DNA of 64,000 nt from Alphaproteobacteria bacterium (GTDB lineage: Bacteria > Pseudomonadota > Alphaproteobacteria > SHVP01). The notes beneath the pieces were generated by a model. That model saw nothing but the letters and a program-made list of their open reading frames with translations. It was not told the origin of the DNA and made no database searches. The DNA is taken from the NCBI GenBank assembly GCA_040216735.1, contig JAVJOO010000001.1, positions 1 through 64,000 of the forward strand, written 5' to 3'. The translations under genes and the position numbers were made by a program. This document shows, piece by piece, positions 1-7,383 of the stretch; the first letter of the stretch is position 1; each line of letters opens with the position of its first letter.

Positions 1-1595
1 AGCGCGTCGATGTCGTCCTTGTCCCACTCGATCATCGTGCGATCTTCCATCGCGGCGTTGGCGATCGGCACGACCTCCGACAACGACCCGCGGGTGATGA
101 CAAATCCGCCGGGGTGTTGCGACAGATGGCGCGGGAACCCCAGGAGCGCCCGAGCCAGGATCAACGCCTGGTGGAGGCGGCGATCGGTCGGATCGAGGCC
201 GAGCTCGCGCACCTGGTCGTCGTTGACCCCGGTGTGGCCCGACCCCCAGGTATAACCCGCCAGGGCGGCGCCCACGTCTTCGGATAGCCCGAGGGCTTTG
301 GTTACTTCACGGATCGCGCTGCGCCACCGGTAACTGATGTAGGTCGCGGTCATCCCAGCCCGATGGCGGCCATATTTCTGGTAGATGTATTGAATGACCT
401 CTTCACGACGTTCGTGTTCGAAATCGACGTCGATGTCAGGCGGCTCGTTACGCTCGGCCGAAATAAAGCGCTCGAACAACAGTGATACTTTTTCGGGGTC
501 GACAGCCGTGATCCCCAGGCAATAGCACACGATGGAATTGGCCGCCGACCCGCGTCCCTGGCAGAGGATTTTTCGGCTATTGGCGAACCGGACGATGTCG
601 TGGACCGTCAAAAAATACGGCGCAAACCCTAATCGACCGATGAGGTCGAGCTCATGCTCCAGCGCCGCGCGGACCGACGGCGGCACTCCGTTCGGGTAAC
701 TCCGCTTGGCACCGAGCCATGTCAGCCGCGCGAGTTCGGCTTGGGCCGTCCCACCGCCCGGCACCGTCTCGGTGGGATACTCGTAACGCAACGCATCCAG
801 GCTGAACGTGCACCGCGCGGCAATTTCCTGGGTACGATGTACGGCCTCCGGATAATCGCCAAACAACCGCAGCATCTCTTCGGGAGACTTCACGTGCCGT
901 TCAGCGTTGCCGAATACGCGGTAGCCGGCATCGTCGATGGTGCAATGCTCTCGAATGCACGTCAGCACGTCTTGGAGCGGGCGACGCGACGGTTCGTGAT
1001 AGTGGACGTCGTTCGTCGCGACAAGCGGCGTCCCACACGATTGGGCTAGGGACGCGAGCAAGCGCAGGCGCACCTTGTCGTCGCCGCGGTAAAGAAAACT
1101 CGCCGCCAGATAGGTTCGCCCCGGCAGGTTTTTTTTGATTCGGCGTACGTTCTCGGCAAACGGCGAATCGAGCGCCAACGACGCCTCAGCCATCGGCTTT
1201 CCGGGATCATCGAGGGGGGCAAACGGCAAGACGACCGCGATCATCCCTTCGGCATAGGCAAAGAAATCCTCTTGGGTAATCCAGCATTCGCCCTTCGGCG
1301 CCCGCCGCTTGCCCAGCGTCAAAAGCCGCGTGAGGCGGCCATAGGCGGCCCGGTTCGTCGGGTAACACAGCACGCTCGTCTCATCTTGAAAGTCGAGCCG
1401 CACCCCGACCACGAACTGGATACCGACCTCCTTTGCCGCGCGGTGGGCGCGCACAATTCCAGCGACGGTATTTCGATCCGTGATCGCGATCGCGCAAACT
1501 CCGAGTTCCGCCGCCCGGGCGACAAGTTCTTCCGCCCGCGATGCGCCGCGCAAAAAACTGAAATTGCTGGTTACCTGGAGTTCGGCATAACTCAC
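1..1595 (-). CDS. dnaE2: Error-prone DNA polymerase III alpha subunit DnaE2 (N-terminal half, cut by window edge)
   Basis: Translesion C-family polymerase of the SOS mutasome; it copies damaged DNA together with ImuA and ImuB. The N-terminus reads SYAELQVTSNFSFLRGAS, the start of the PHP domain typical of DnaE2, and the last residues in the window (LSQHPGGFVITRG) are a conserved DnaE2 stretch near residue 500. About 530 residues are visible of a usual 1050-1100; the rest lies left of the window. A GTG start at 1595 overlaps the vapC stop by 4 bp (GTGA), implying translational coupling. It is the last gene of imuA-imuB-vapB-vapC-dnaE2, all probably under the LexA boxes at 4631-4656. Identity is firm; the GTG start is inferred from the overlap. 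Confidence 0.95.
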   Translation of the reverse strand, partial: MSYAELQVTSNFSFLRGASRAEELVARAAELGVCAIAITDRNTVAGIVRAHRAAKEVGIQFVVGVRLDFQDETSVLCYPTNRAAYGRLTRLLTLGKRRAPKGECWITQEDFFAYAEGMIAVVLPFAPLDDPGKPMAEASLALDSPFAENVRRIKKNLPGRTYLAASFLYRGDDKVRLRLLASLAQSCGTPLVATNDVHYHEPSRRPLQDVLTCIREHCTIDDAGYRVFGNAERHVKSPEEMLRLFGDYPEAVHRTQEIAARCTFSLDALRYEYPTETVPGGGTAQAELARLTWLGAKRSYPNGVPPSVRAALEHELDLIGRLGFAPYFLTVHDIVRFANSRKILCQGRGSAANSIVCYCLGITAVDPEKVSLLFERFISAERNEPPDIDVDFEHERREEVIQYIYQKYGRHRAGMTATYISYRWRSAIREVTKALGLSEDVGAALAGYTWGSGHTGVNDDQVRELGLDPTDRRLHQALILARALLGFPRHLSQHPGGFVITRGSLSEVVPIANAAMEDRTMIEWDKDDIDA

Positions 1596-2014
1596 GACGA
1601 CAACCCGGACAGCAGCGTGACTCGCTCCGCGCCGAGCTTCTCGCGGGCCATCAGCGCCGCGTCTGCGTCGGCCGTTACAAAACCGCCTTCGAGCCTCTCT
1701 ACGCAGGCAAAATACATCGCCAAATGGGCTAGCCGGTCCATCCCCATAGCGGTTTGCAAGGCTTCTTCGGCAAAGTCGGACACCGACACCAAGGTCGGCA
1801 CTCCCGACGTCACCGCCGCCACAATCGCGCTACCTTGGTCGTTGCCGATTTGACCGGCAATGATCCTGGCCCACACGCCGTCGATCACATCCGAAACGAT
1901 CACATCGGGCGCAAACAGTTCGTCCTGTCGGTCGAGCAAAGCGAGCGCCTGGTCGTGCCCGTGTTCGCGCACGAACCATTTGATCGCCACGCTTGAATCG
2001 ACAACTGCGATCAT
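1592..2014 (-). CDS. vapC: VapC-type PIN-domain ribonuclease toxin
   Basis: A 140-residue PIN-domain protein, the toxin half of a type II toxin-antitoxin pair; the family cleaves RNA, often tRNA. The PIN acidic residues are visible: D6 in IAVVDSSVAIKWF, the conserved E/D region in the middle, and the ADADAAL segment near the C-terminus (FVTADADAAL). The start overlaps the vapB stop by 4 bp (ATGA) and its own stop overlaps the dnaE2 start by 4 bp, so antitoxin, toxin and polymerase look translationally coupled. The unusual feature is the location inside an SOS mutagenesis operon; a loss-of-function toxin cannot be excluded, but no frameshift is seen. Confidence 0.9.
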   Translation of the reverse strand: MIAVVDSSVAIKWFVREHGHDQALALLDRQDELFAPDVIVSDVIDGVWARIIAGQIGNDQGSAIVAAVTSGVPTLVSVSDFAEEALQTAMGMDRLAHLAMYFACVERLEGGFVTADADAALMAREKLGAERVTLLSGLSS

Positions 2015-2232
2015 GGCGCGATCCGAGCAGGTCCTTGTCTGAGCGAGGCAGGGGCGCGTTCCGGCGTCATCGATGCAATCCGTTCGGCCAAGAACTTCAT
2101 CTGGGGTTTGCGCGACATCACCGTCAGCATGTCGCGCAGCTCGGCCTCCAACGACCTGTGATTCCGTTGTGCGCGTTTCTTAAGCGCGAACACCACATCG
2201 TCGTCGATGTTCCTGATCGTCAAATTCGCCAT
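2011..2232 (-). CDS. vapB: VapB/FitA-type ribbon-helix-helix antitoxin
   Basis: A 73-residue antitoxin. The N-terminus MANLTIRNIDDDVVFALKK followed by RNHRSLEAELRDML is the FitA-like ribbon-helix-helix DNA-binding fold seen in VapB partners of PIN toxins; the C-terminal third would be the toxin-wrapping tail. It starts 9 bp after the imuB stop and overlaps vapC by 4 bp. Members of this family usually autoregulate their own promoter, but here no separate promoter gap exists between imuB and vapB, so expression probably depends on the upstream SOS promoter (inference). Confidence 0.88.
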   Translation of the reverse strand: MANLTIRNIDDDVVFALKKRAQRNHRSLEAELRDMLTVMSRKPQMKFLAERIASMTPERAPASLRQGPARIAP

Positions 2233-2241
2233 ATCATTCTC

Positions 2242-3876
2242 CTAGGAAAAAAGTCCGTGCAGATACCATTTCGGTGTCGGGGCAGAAGGATCCGCCGCTT
2301 GGTAGAGCCCACTGCGGTAAAGCCAAAAGCAGTCGCCCTCTTCGTCTTCGACTTGGTAGTAATCGCGCGGCAATGGATCTTCCTTCCCTGCCGCGCTTGC
2401 GGTCTCCCACCACTCGGGGCCGATTCTCTCCGGACCGCCCGACACAACGACCCGGTGCAGCACACGGCGCCAACGGAACAAAACCGGAGGGTCGTCTGGA
2501 ATAGGCGCTACTACTTCGATCAACTGCGGCCTCTCGAAGAGCGACACCGGCCGAGACCGGTTCTTGAACCATTGCGCCGGGACCTCGCCCGCCCGTGGCC
2601 TAGCCTGTACGGCACAGGGCATACGGCGAACCGACCGTTCCGGCACATAGCTGTCGCGGGGCACGAGGCGATGAACGTTTCTGTGCCCAACCCGATTGGC
2701 CACACGGTCAACCAACGACGCCATGCTTTCCGCCGCTGTGCGCGACCGGTGCGGACTCCGAGGCACGTCGGCAAGACTCAGTTGGTCGGCAACCAACCGC
2801 TCCGTCTGCAGCGCGCCCACAACGATCGTCTCGATGCCAAATCCGGCATCGACCGTGTCGAAATGTTCTCTCAGAAGACGAAGGAGGTGCGGCGCATTGC
2901 GGGTCTCTTTGCTGGTGCCGATTGCAATGCGCGCCAGCGAACCGTCGACCCGGTAGCAGACGGTTTCGAGCCGTCGCGCCCCACGACCGGCGCGCTCCAA
3001 CTGATCGCATAGGGTCTTGAGCAATTGCCGACAAGCCTCCTCGATGTCCTCGCGCTTGCCGATAGGTTCGGCAAAGGCCATCCGCGCGCGGTACCGCAAC
3101 GGCGCGTTTCTGGGGGAAATCGGTTCCGACTGTCGGCCTAACGCTTGGTCGACCCGGCGGATCAGAATATCGCCGAAACGAGAGACCAACGGACCGCGCG
3201 GCAAATCGAATAGGTCGCCGACCTGCCGTAATCCGAGGCGATTAAGACCCGAACAAATTTCGGGTGAGAACCGCAGTGCCGCCACCGGCAACCGCCTGAG
3301 AATATCGCGCACCCTGCCAGGCTTGGTTACGAGAACCCGCTCGCCCTGCAGCAAACCGTAATGTACGGCGGCCCAAGCGGCCCCCGGCGTATCGGCAACG
3401 GCCGCGCGGGCGGCAAAACCCAAGCCATTGATTCGGGCGACGATGATGTTCAACAACGCCTCTTCGCCCCCGAACAGATGGTCGCATCCGGTGACGTCGA
3501 GCCAGAGGCCGTAGCCGTTTTCACCTGCTTCGCCGGTGACATCGGGCGCCGTCCACGGGCTGTACTGGCCGCACCATTCAGCCAGACGGGCGAGATACGC
3601 CAGGTCGGCCGCATGATCGGCTTCATAAATTTGAAGCGCGGGCTCTAGAGCGCGGGCATCGGTTAACGGCATCCCGGGGAAAATTCCCGCTCCTTGGGCG
3701 CGCGGGTCGGCCGAAGCGATGCGGAGCGCGCTTTGCTCCTTAAGGACCGTGACCTGGGGAACGTTTTCAAGACGCTTGGCGGAGCCCTGTCCGAGACGCG
3801 CTCTGTCGATCGAAAAGTTCGGCAACCACAGAGAAACGACCCTGCGTTGTTTCTTTGCCTGCGCTTGATCCTTCAT
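2242..3876 (-). CDS. imuB: ImuB, catalytically inactive Y-family polymerase-like mutasome subunit
   Basis: ImuB bridges the beta clamp to DnaE2 during SOS mutagenesis. The protein (544 residues from the ATG at 3876) opens with RRVVSLWLPNFSIDR, carries the Y-family fold including helix-hairpin-helix NRLGLRQVGDLFDLPRG, a QLSLAD clamp-binding-like motif near residue 380, and the conserved C-terminal tail ending in PKWYLHGLF. The acidic triad of active Y-family polymerases is not apparent, as known for ImuB. An upstream in-frame extension exists, but the ATG at 3876 matches the family start. The first 110 bp overlap the end of imuA in another frame. Confidence 0.94.
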   Translation of the reverse strand: MKDQAQAKKQRRVVSLWLPNFSIDRARLGQGSAKRLENVPQVTVLKEQSALRIASADPRAQGAGIFPGMPLTDARALEPALQIYEADHAADLAYLARLAEWCGQYSPWTAPDVTGEAGENGYGLWLDVTGCDHLFGGEEALLNIIVARINGLGFAARAAVADTPGAAWAAVHYGLLQGERVLVTKPGRVRDILRRLPVAALRFSPEICSGLNRLGLRQVGDLFDLPRGPLVSRFGDILIRRVDQALGRQSEPISPRNAPLRYRARMAFAEPIGKREDIEEACRQLLKTLCDQLERAGRGARRLETVCYRVDGSLARIAIGTSKETRNAPHLLRLLREHFDTVDAGFGIETIVVGALQTERLVADQLSLADVPRSPHRSRTAAESMASLVDRVANRVGHRNVHRLVPRDSYVPERSVRRMPCAVQARPRAGEVPAQWFKNRSRPVSLFERPQLIEVVAPIPDDPPVLFRWRRVLHRVVVSGGPERIGPEWWETASAAGKEDPLPRDYYQVEDEEGDCFWLYRSGLYQAADPSAPTPKWYLHGLFS

Positions 3877-4603
3877 CACTCCACTCCACCAACCAGGAAC
3901 GCCGGACGCCCGCCCGGCAATGCGCAAGGTCCAGCCGCCACTGCCGCCGGACCGGCGCGTTTTTTTGAGATCGATCCGTTCTTCGTGCCGAGGAAACAAC
4001 CCAGCGGGTCAACGCCACGCTCGAGGCTGAGGTCGCCGCGGCGCTATCGCAAAGACGTTTGCTCACCGCCGTATTGAGCAAGAAGGCCGTGACCCCGCCT
4101 GCTTCCGCAGCCAACTGCAGCCGCCTGCTGGCAACCAGACCGACGGTATCGATCTCGCCGATCACCAGCGCCGGCTGCCCGCTGCGCAGGCCCTCTTCCA
4201 TGGCCCAAAGCAAGTCTTGTTTTTTTCGCGTTTCGACAAAGACGACCTGACCAGGATCCACGCCAAAGGAGATAAGACCGGGCCCATAGACGCCGCCTGT
4301 TTCATGACTCGCGCCGCGGCACCACAGAATCGGCTTCGCACCCGCAAGACGGCCGGCCAGCGCCGTCGCAAATCCCACCGCCGCAGCCGTCCCGTTTATT
4401 TCGTGCAAGGCAGCCTGCGGCAGACCGCCCCAGGGCAAGGCCGAATCCAGCAGGGCGTCGCCAAAGCGAAGCGGCGTCCTGCCGTGGTGCGTACCGTGGC
4501 GCGCCTCGATTGCGCCAATCTCAGTCCGCAAACTCCCCAGCATGGCCGCGCGATCCGGGAGGTATGCCGGATTGCTGGATGGAAAAACGAGACACTGACC
4601 CAT
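3767..4603 (-). CDS. imuA: ImuA, RecA-like SOS mutasome protein
   Basis: First gene of the imuA-imuB-dnaE2 mutagenesis operon. ImuA is a RecA-fold protein that modulates RecA activity in damage-induced mutagenesis. The 278-residue protein shows LPWGGLPQAALHEI (substrate-entry motif of the family), a RecA-like core, and the C-terminal RRQWRLDLAHCR...SWLVEW segment diagnostic of ImuA. A GGAGG ribosome site sits 6-10 bp before the ATG, and three GTTC half-sites of LexA boxes begin 28 bp upstream. Its 3' end overlaps imuB by 110 bp in a different frame, both frames encoding recognisable family residues. Confidence 0.93.
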   Translation of the reverse strand: MGQCLVFPSSNPAYLPDRAAMLGSLRTEIGAIEARHGTHHGRTPLRFGDALLDSALPWGGLPQAALHEINGTAAAVGFATALAGRLAGAKPILWCRGASHETGGVYGPGLISFGVDPGQVVFVETRKKQDLLWAMEEGLRSGQPALVIGEIDTVGLVASRRLQLAAEAGGVTAFLLNTAVSKRLCDSAAATSASSVALTRWVVSSARRTDRSQKNAPVRRQWRLDLAHCRAGVRRSWLVEWSDEGSSAGKETTQGRFSVVAELFDRQSASRTGLRQAS

Positions 4604-4630
4604 GGGATCCTCCCAACTCGGACCCTTATA

Positions 4631-4656
4631 GTTCCTAGTATGTTCTTCTTTTGTTC
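4631..4656 (-). promoter_or_regulatory. Tandem LexA boxes (three GTTC half-sites, 11-bp spacing)
   Basis: GTTC occurs at 4631-4634, 4642-4645 and 4653-4656, giving two overlapping GTTC-N7-GTTC direct repeats (GAAC-N7-GAAC on the imuA strand). This direct-repeat motif is the established alphaproteobacterial LexA operator. It lies 28 bp upstream of the imuA start, where LexA would block the promoter. The cysQ gene starts divergently at 4746, so the site could also affect it, though that is not expected. Confidence 0.88.
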
Positions 4657-4745
4657 TATATTACCTCTGTCCTCGAGTGAGTCAAGCGATCTAAAAACAG
4701 GGCATTTTCCTTTGCAAACCAACGGCTTGTGCTAGTTTCCCCACC

Positions 4746-5525
4746 GTGACGCGCGACCTCCCCCCAAGACCGGCGGAAAAACTGTGCGCCATCGCCCGGC
4801 AAGCCGGCGAGGCGATCATGGCGATCGCCCAATCCCCTTTGAAAGTGGACCACAAGACCGATCAGTCCCCGGTGACCGCGGCGGACCAAGCTGCCAACGA
4901 CCTCATCGTCGCAGCGCTGGCCCAACTGACCCCAAAAATCCCCATCGTTTCGGAAGAGGGCGACACCAACCTGGACCAGCCCGATCGACCCTTCTGGCTG
5001 GTCGATCCACTCGACGGCACAAAAGAGTTCATCGCGGGCAACGGCGAATTCACCGTCAACATCGCGCTCATCGAGAACCGCGCGCCGGTCCTGGGCGTGG
5101 TCTACGCCCCGGCCCTCGACAGGCTCTTTTTCTCTGTCGGGCCGGATCAGGCTTTTCAGTACCGCGACGGCCGACCGGTACGCCTTCGCACCCGCGACGC
5201 CGACCCCACCGCGCTGGTCGCCCTCGCCAGCCGCTCACACCTTGACGATCGCACGCAGGCCTACCTCAAAGAGCACGCCATCGCGGAAATTAAGCAAATT
5301 GGCAGTTCGCTGAAATTCTGTTTGATCGCCGCCGGTGAAGCGGACATTTATCCGCGCTTCGGACCGACCATGGAATGGGATACCGCGGCGGGGCACGCCA
5401 TTCTGGCGGCCGCCGGCGGATCGGTGACGACGGTCGACGGCGGGCCATTTCTTTACGCCAAACGAAGCCTTAGAAACCCCGACTTCGTGGCCCGAGGCGG
5501 GCGCTCCGTCGAGCCTAGGCTCTGA
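4746..5525 (+). CDS. cysQ: 3'(2'),5'-bisphosphate nucleotidase CysQ
   Basis: Hydrolyses 3'-phosphoadenosine 5'-phosphate to AMP, removing the inhibitory by-product of sulfate assimilation; Mg-dependent, inositol-monophosphatase superfamily. The metal-binding motifs are all visible: EEG (IVSEEGD), WLVDPLDGTKEF, and MEWDTAAGHAIL. Length (259 residues) is normal. It uses a GTG start (VTRDLPPRPAEK). It is transcribed divergently from imuA and converges on acuI, the two stops overlapping by 11 bp. Confidence 0.93.
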   Translation: MTRDLPPRPAEKLCAIARQAGEAIMAIAQSPLKVDHKTDQSPVTAADQAANDLIVAALAQLTPKIPIVSEEGDTNLDQPDRPFWLVDPLDGTKEFIAGNGEFTVNIALIENRAPVLGVVYAPALDRLFFSVGPDQAFQYRDGRPVRLRTRDADPTALVALASRSHLDDRTQAYLKEHAIAEIKQIGSSLKFCLIAAGEADIYPRFGPTMEWDTAAGHAILAAAGGSVTTVDGGPFLYAKRSLRNPDFVARGGRSVEPRL

Positions 5526-6510
5526 GGTCGACCACCGTCCGGCCCCGAACCTGTCCCTTGAGGATCAACTTCGAGCGCTCCATCAGCGCTCCAAACGGGA
5601 TCACCTCGGTCAGGGCATCGAGTTTGTCCGCCGGCAATTCCGCTGCCAAGCGCTGCCAGGCGCGCAGACGCGGTTCAGCGGGACAAAACACCGAATCGAT
5701 CCCCAGCAAATTCACCCCGCGCAGGATGAACGGCAGAACCGTCGTCGGCAGGTCGCTGCCGCCGGCAAGCCCACACGCCGCGACCGACCCATGGCGCGCA
5801 ACCTGGGCAATCGCCGTCGCCAAGGTCTGACTGCCCACGGTATCGACCACGCCGGCCCAGCGCTCTTTATCGAGCGGTCGGCCCGCCTCCGCGAGTTCGG
5901 CCCGGTCGAGAATCTCTCCAGCGCCGAGGGACTTGAGATAATCGTGCGTTTCCTTGCGACCGGTGGACGCCGCAACGTTGTAGCCGTTGGCCGCCAGAAC
6001 CGCGACGGCAACGCTGCCGACACCGCCCGCAGCGCCGGTCACCAAGACCGGCAATCCGTCTTTGGCAATGTGGTGATCGTCCAACGCCATGACACACAAC
6101 ATCGCGGTGAAGCCCGCGGTGCCGATGGCCATCGCGCGCTTCGCATCCAGGCCCGCCGGCAATTTGACGAGGAAATCCGCTTTGACGCGGGCGCGCTGGG
6201 TGAACCCGCCCCAGGCAGTCTCACTAAGCCCCCAACCGGTAACCAGAACTTCATCGCCCACTTGAAACCGGGGATCGGGCGACTCGAGCACGGTGCCCGC
6301 CAAGTCGATCCCAGGAATCATGGGCAATGCGCGCATGACCTTGCCCTTGTTGCCATTCAGCGCAAGACCGTCCTTGTAGTTCAACGCCGAATACGCGACA
6401 TCGATGAGAACCCCTTCGCCTGGCAAGTCACCGACGGTTAGGTCGGTCATCCGGGCAACGGCCTTCCCATCCTCTTCCGTCGCGAGAATGGCTTTGAATG
6501 TATCGGACAT
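5515..6510 (-). CDS. acuI: AcuI/YhdH-type acrylyl-CoA reductase (MDR oxidoreductase)
   Basis: A 331-residue zinc-free medium-chain dehydrogenase/reductase. The AcuI/YhdH family reduces acrylyl-CoA to propionyl-CoA with NADPH. The N-terminal hallmark SALNYKDGLA, the substrate-domain IPGIDLAGTV, the nucleotide-binding VTGAAGGVGSVAV and the downstream RGVNLLGIDSV are all characteristic. Monocistronic in appearance, converging with cysQ. Specificity within the MDR family is inferred from family resemblance. Confidence 0.9.
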   Translation of the reverse strand: MSDTFKAILATEEDGKAVARMTDLTVGDLPGEGVLIDVAYSALNYKDGLALNGNKGKVMRALPMIPGIDLAGTVLESPDPRFQVGDEVLVTGWGLSETAWGGFTQRARVKADFLVKLPAGLDAKRAMAIGTAGFTAMLCVMALDDHHIAKDGLPVLVTGAAGGVGSVAVAVLAANGYNVAASTGRKETHDYLKSLGAGEILDRAELAEAGRPLDKERWAGVVDTVGSQTLATAIAQVARHGSVAACGLAGGSDLPTTVLPFILRGVNLLGIDSVFCPAEPRLRAWQRLAAELPADKLDALTEVIPFGALMERSKLILKGQVRGRTVVDLRA

Positions 6511-6645
6511 GGCGCTCTCCCCTTTATCTGGTCGGCGGTTTAGCAGGGTACGCCCGCGGCGTCACCTCATCGCTGGGCTCGGACCCACATTTGCCGCGCG
6601 CGCCAAGCGCGACGTCGCCCGCTCCAACCCAATGATCGGGCGGCG

Positions 6646-7356
6646 TTAGGCGACCTCGAGCAGCAAATCGGTAAGTTCTTCCGGTGCGGTGACCATAGCA
6701 TCGTGCCCGGTCGCAAGTTCGCGGTAACGCCATGACGGATCTTCGCGCGCGGCGATCGCATACTGCGAAAACGACTTGCCCTGGCGCTCGGTGCAATAAA
6801 TGAACGTCCGCGGTAAATCGGCTGCGCGATCCGCAGGGAGGTTCGAAGGCGCCAACAGCGTGCCCATCGGGTGCGGCACTAAATGCGTGCGCAGCCACGC
6901 GACCTTCTCGGGATCGGTCACCCCGAGAAACTCCATCGACCCAACCGGCAGCGCGCTAACTTCGACGCCGGCCTTATTGATCTGTTCGAACGACCCACCC
7001 GGACGCGCCGGCACCAGGTCTATGTGACGCTTGCCGTGAACCGGGACGATGGCGTCGAGATAAACCAAATGCCCAATTCGCTCGGCTACCTGCTCGGCGA
7101 CGCCGGAAATGACGATGCCGCCATACGAATGGCCGATCAGGCGAACCTCCGATAGATCCTCAAACAGCAGGACGTTTTCGATATCGGTGACGTGTGTCGA
7201 TAGATCGATGGGTCCTCCCGCGAGGTGCACGCGCTCGCCAAGACCGGTTAACGTCGGCGTGAAGACATCGTGCCCAGCGGCACGGAGCCGGCCCGCGACC
7301 GCGCGCCAGCACCAACCGCCGTGCCAGGCCCCGTGGACGAGAACGAAAGCGGTCAT
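6646..7356 (-). CDS. Alpha/beta hydrolase (methylesterase-like)
   Basis: A 236-residue alpha/beta-hydrolase. VLVHGAWHGGWCW holds the oxyanion-hole HGxW motif and IGHSYGGIVISG the nucleophile elbow with catalytic Ser; the C-terminal ATGHDAMVTAPEEL supplies the likely catalytic His. This pattern is shared with plant methylesterase/hydroxynitrile-lyase-like and bacterial EstC-like enzymes; the substrate is unknown. It sits between acuI and asnB with no obvious operon partner. Confidence 0.85.
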   Translation of the reverse strand: MTAFVLVHGAWHGGWCWRAVAGRLRAAGHDVFTPTLTGLGERVHLAGGPIDLSTHVTDIENVLLFEDLSEVRLIGHSYGGIVISGVAEQVAERIGHLVYLDAIVPVHGKRHIDLVPARPGGSFEQINKAGVEVSALPVGSMEFLGVTDPEKVAWLRTHLVPHPMGTLLAPSNLPADRAADLPRTFIYCTERQGKSFSQYAIAAREDPSWRYRELATGHDAMVTAPEELTDLLLEVA

Positions 7357-7383
7357 CGCCGCGGTCCCGTTTTTGTGTTGCGA

